DNA from: JACCUZ01 sp038246575
GTDB lineage: Bacteria; Actinomycetota; Actinomycetes; JACCUZ01
Direction of reading: 5' to 3'
Assembly (NCBI GenBank): GCA_038246575.1
Contig: JBBRVU010000172.1
Span: 1 to 9,146, forward strand
DNA length: 9,146 nt
Shown here: piece by piece, positions 7,268 through 9,146 of the stretch
Numbering within the stretch: the stretch's first letter is position 1
Layout: each line of letters starts with the position of its first letter
Notes under the pieces: model-generated
Told to the model about the DNA's origin: nothing
The model's database searches: none
What the model saw: the letters and a program-made list of their open reading frames with translations, nothing else
Position numbers and translations under genes: made by a program

Positions 7268-7639
7268 TCAGGAGCCGATGGCCACGAGGATGACAACCAC
7301 GGCCGCGACGACGGCGACACCGGTCGCCACCAGGCGGGTCATCGATGTCGGTGGCAACGGCCTGCCCTCGCGCATCGCGCGCTCGCTCTTCTCCCATCGG
7401 AAGTAGGCGGCGGCAGCCAGCACGGCGGCGAAGGCCATCAGCACGAGCCCGAGCACGTGCTTCGAGCCGTCCGGGCCGAAGTCGGGAAGCACTGTCACGA
7501 CGGCGACGCCCCCGGCCAGCATGGCCAGCGACGTCCGGATCCAGGCCAGGAAGGTGCGCTCGTTGGCCAGCGTGAAGCGGTAGTCGGGGTCGTTCCCGAC
7601 CTGGTCCAGCGGAACCCGTCCACGACCTTGTCGTCTCAT
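7268..7639 (-). CDS. DUF202-family (YidH-like) membrane protein
   Basis: 123 residues from ATG 7639, with AGGAGAG (7657-7651) 11 bases upstream as a plausible, slightly distant ribosome binding site. After a short charged N-terminus the DUF202 hallmark LANERTFLAWIRTSLAMLAG appears (residues 24-43). Three hydrophobic helices follow at about 33-52, 62-80 and 102-121, with a basic, polar loop RWEKSERAMREGR (81-93). It is more canonical than its downstream partner, and the two probably form a bicistronic unit transcribed away from the rhodanese/SulP genes. The two differ clearly in sequence, so they look like an old duplication or a hetero-oligomeric pair rather than a recent copy. No biochemical function can be assigned. 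Confidence 0.9.
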   Translation of the reverse strand: MRRQGRGRVPLDQVGNDPDYRFTLANERTFLAWIRTSLAMLAGGVAVVTVLPDFGPDGSKHVLGLVLMAFAAVLAAAAYFRWEKSERAMREGRPLPPTSMTRLVATGVAVVAAVVVILVAIGS

Positions 7640-7689
7640 CGACGGACCTGCTCTCCTGGTGGACGACCCCTGGCCTGGCGGGAGCGGAC

Positions 7690-7720
7690 AGGATATCGTG
7701 ACGTGCACGGTTGTCCGGAC
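7690..7720. promoter_or_regulatory. Candidate divergent promoter/operator between DUF202 pair and rhodanese
   Basis: The 129-base gap 7640-7768 holds overlapping -10-like boxes in opposite directions: TATCCT on the minus strand (7695-7690) and TATCGT on the plus strand (7694-7699). Next to them are two perfect 8-base palindromes, CGTGCACG (7702-7709) and GTCCGGAC (7713-7720), with centres 11 bases apart. No convincing -35 box was found for either direction, so this is tentative. Confidence 0.3.
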
Positions 7721-7768
7721 CGATCGCGTAGCCACCGGCGACACCCGCCCGGCAAGGAGAGGACCCGT

Positions 7769-8350
7769 ATGACACTCGTGGACACCCCGGCAGGATCCGT
7801 CGATGCCAGCACGGTGGCCACGTGGCGCCGAGAAGACCCGTCCCTTCGCATTCTGGACGTGCGCACCCCCGGTGAGTTCGAGCTCGGGCACATTCCTGGC
7901 GCGGTGAACATCCCGCTGGCCCAACTCAAGCACGTGTGCGCCGACGTGGCGCGCAACGTCTCCGGCCCGCTCGTGGTCACGTGTCAGACCGGGCCGCGCT
8001 CGCGGGAGGCGGAGCAGCTGCTCCAGGACCACGGATGCGCCAAGGCCACCCTCCTCAACGGCGGGTTGAACGCCTGGCAGGCCGTCGGCGGCGACATCGA
8101 GACGGGCCGCCCGCTGTGGTCCCTGGAGCGCCAGGTGCGCCTCGCCGCCGGCTCGCTGGTGGCAGCGGGCGTGCTCACCAGCTTGAAGTTCCCGGCCGCT
8201 CGCTTCCTCTCCGGAGCCGTCGGCGGCGGGCTGGTGTTCGCCGCGGTGAGCAACACCTGCGCGCTGGGCAACGTGCTAGGGCGGTTGCCCTACAACCAGC
8301 GCAGCCGCCAGGACGTGGACGACGCCGTCCGCGCCCTGACCGCCGGCTGA
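7769..8350 (+). CDS. Membrane-anchored rhodanese (YgaP-like sulfurtransferase)
   Basis: 193 residues from ATG 7769, behind a strong AGGAGAGG ribosome binding site (7755-7762). Residues about 10-110 are a single rhodanese domain with ILDVRTPGEFELGHIPGA (28-45) and the catalytic loop TCQTGPRS (71-78), where C72 would carry the persulfide. A DUF2892-type tail follows with two hydrophobic helices at about 130-170 and the conserved-looking NTCALGNVLGRLPYN (162-176). This is the plan of E. coli YgaP, an inner-membrane rhodanese with its catalytic domain in the cytoplasm. The SulP gene starts 32 bases downstream on the same strand, so the two are probably co-transcribed. It likely transfers sulfane sulfur between thiols or supplies persulfide to the dioxygenase; the acceptor is not shown by the sequence. 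Confidence 0.92.
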   Translation: MTLVDTPAGSVDASTVATWRREDPSLRILDVRTPGEFELGHIPGAVNIPLAQLKHVCADVARNVSGPLVVTCQTGPRSREAEQLLQDHGCAKATLLNGGLNAWQAVGGDIETGRPLWSLERQVRLAAGSLVAAGVLTSLKFPAARFLSGAVGGGLVFAAVSNTCALGNVLGRLPYNQRSRQDVDDAVRALTAG

Positions 8351-8382
8351 CCGGGCCGGCTCGGATCGCGGGAAGCGGGGTC

Positions 8383-9146
8383 GTGCGGGACGCCCTGACC
8401 GGACGGCTCCCGACCCGCGGCGACCTGGTCGCCGGGTTCAGCGTCGCCCTGGTGCTGATCCCGCAGTCCCTTGCCTACGCGGAGCTTGCCGGGCTGCCCG
8501 TCGTCCACGGGCTCTACACGGCCGCGGTGGCGACCACGGCCGCCGGTCTGATCGGTTCGTCGCCGTACCTGCAGACCGGTCCGGTCGCCCTGACCAGCCT
8601 GCTCACCTTCGGCGCGCTGGCGCCGCTCGCTTCTGCGGGAAGCGAGCGGTTCGCTGTGCATGCGGCGTTGCTCGCCCTCATCGTGGGTGTCACGCGGGTC
8701 CTTCTCGGGCTGCTGCGATGGGGCGTCGTCGCGTACCTGATGAGCCAGCCGGTGGTGAGCGCGTTCACGGTCGCCGCTGCCATCCTCATCCTCTCCTCCC
8801 AGGTCCCGAACCTGCTCGACGTGCGCGTCGACCAGGCGAACCCGCTGGCGGCCGGTCTGGACGCGCTCGCCAGTCCGGGCGGCTGGAGTGTGGTGGCGAT
8901 CGCCGTCGGGCTGGGGACGATTGCGATCATCGTGGGCGGTCGCCGGCTGACGCCGCTGTTCCCCGGGGCTCTGGTGAGCAGTGGCCTGGCCCTCGGCCTC
9001 AGCGCCGTCGGCTGGATCTCGATCACCGAGGTCGGCCGCATCCCGAACGGGCTTCCCCCGCTGAGCCTCGATCTGCCCTGGAGCTCGCTCGGATCGCTGG
9101 TGGCGCCCGGTGTCGTCATCGCCCTCGTCGGCTTCGCCGAGCCGGC
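8383..9146 (+). CDS. SulP-family anion (sulfate) permease, N-terminal part, cut by window edge
   Basis: 254 complete codons are visible before the right edge. The GTG at 8383 is chosen because it puts the normal short lead before DLVAGFSVALVLIPQSLAYA (residues 14-33), the first SulP helix signature; purine-rich GGAAGCGGGG (8371-8380) is a weak ribosome binding site. AGLPVVHGLYTA (36-47) and TGPVALTSLLTF (65-76) are further SulP hallmarks, and several hydrophobic helices follow. The C-terminal half and any STAS domain lie outside the window. SulP proteins carry sulfate, bicarbonate or other anions. The rhodanese immediately upstream and the sulfur-oxidation neighbours favour sulfate, possibly leaving the cell as an end product, though most characterised bacterial SulP proteins are importers. 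Confidence 0.88.
   Translation, partial: MRDALTGRLPTRGDLVAGFSVALVLIPQSLAYAELAGLPVVHGLYTAAVATTAAGLIGSSPYLQTGPVALTSLLTFGALAPLASAGSERFAVHAALLALIVGVTRVLLGLLRWGVVAYLMSQPVVSAFTVAAAILILSSQVPNLLDVRVDQANPLAAGLDALASPGGWSVVAIAVGLGTIAIIVGGRRLTPLFPGALVSSGLALGLSAVGWISITEVGRIPNGLPPLSLDLPWSSLGSLVAPGVVIALVGFAEP

Noticed and set aside
7457..7768. 104-residue N-terminal extension of the rhodanese
   Set aside because: It overlaps the divergent DUF202 gene, contains no domain, and the ATG at 7769 follows AGGAGAGG and starts just before the rhodanese fold.
8342..8360. GCCGGC/GCCGGC inverted repeat after the rhodanese as a terminator
   Set aside because: The half sites are self-palindromic, the repeat overlaps the stop codon, there is no T-run, and the SulP gene follows closely on the same strand; likely chance in GC-rich DNA.

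Overview
The window is GC-rich DNA with strong G/C bias at third codon positions, GTG starts and tightly packed genes. This fits a high-GC actinobacterium (Nocardioides-like or a relative is my guess; no marker gene fixes the genus). There are eight protein genes, two of them cut by the window edges, no RNA genes and no mobile element. No gene-free stretch exceeds 140 bases.

Layout. (a) Bases 1-1213, minus strand: most of a metallo-beta-lactamase/rhodanese fusion of the persulfide dioxygenase type (CstB-like architecture). (b) Bases 1214-1352: a divergent control region with a hairpin and a palindrome inside a likely promoter. (c) Bases 1353-6906, plus strand: a tight three-gene operon encoding a fused four-cluster iron-sulfur subunit plus NrfD-like membrane anchor, a 956-residue molybdopterin oxidoreductase without an export signal, and an Mrp-type Fe-S carrier ATPase with an N-terminal MIP18 domain. 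(d) Bases 6927-7639, minus strand: two tandem small DUF202 membrane proteins, convergent with the operon. (e) Bases 7640-7768: a second divergent control region. (f) Bases 7769-9146, plus strand: a membrane-anchored rhodanese followed by the start of a SulP-family anion transporter.

How they may work together. The gene set reads as a cytoplasmic sulfur-oxidation locus. The MBL/rhodanese protein would oxidise glutathione-, mycothiol- or protein-bound persulfide to sulfite. The molybdoenzyme with its fused B/C partner resembles the SoeABC sulfite dehydrogenase in overall plan and would oxidise sulfite to sulfate on the cytoplasmic face, passing electrons to quinone. Mrp would help load the five Fe-S clusters predicted for the complex. 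The anchored rhodanese would handle sulfane sulfur and SulP would move the resulting anion. The domain assignments are well supported by sequence motifs. The substrate of the molybdoenzyme, the direction of SulP transport and the role of the DUF202 pair are inference.
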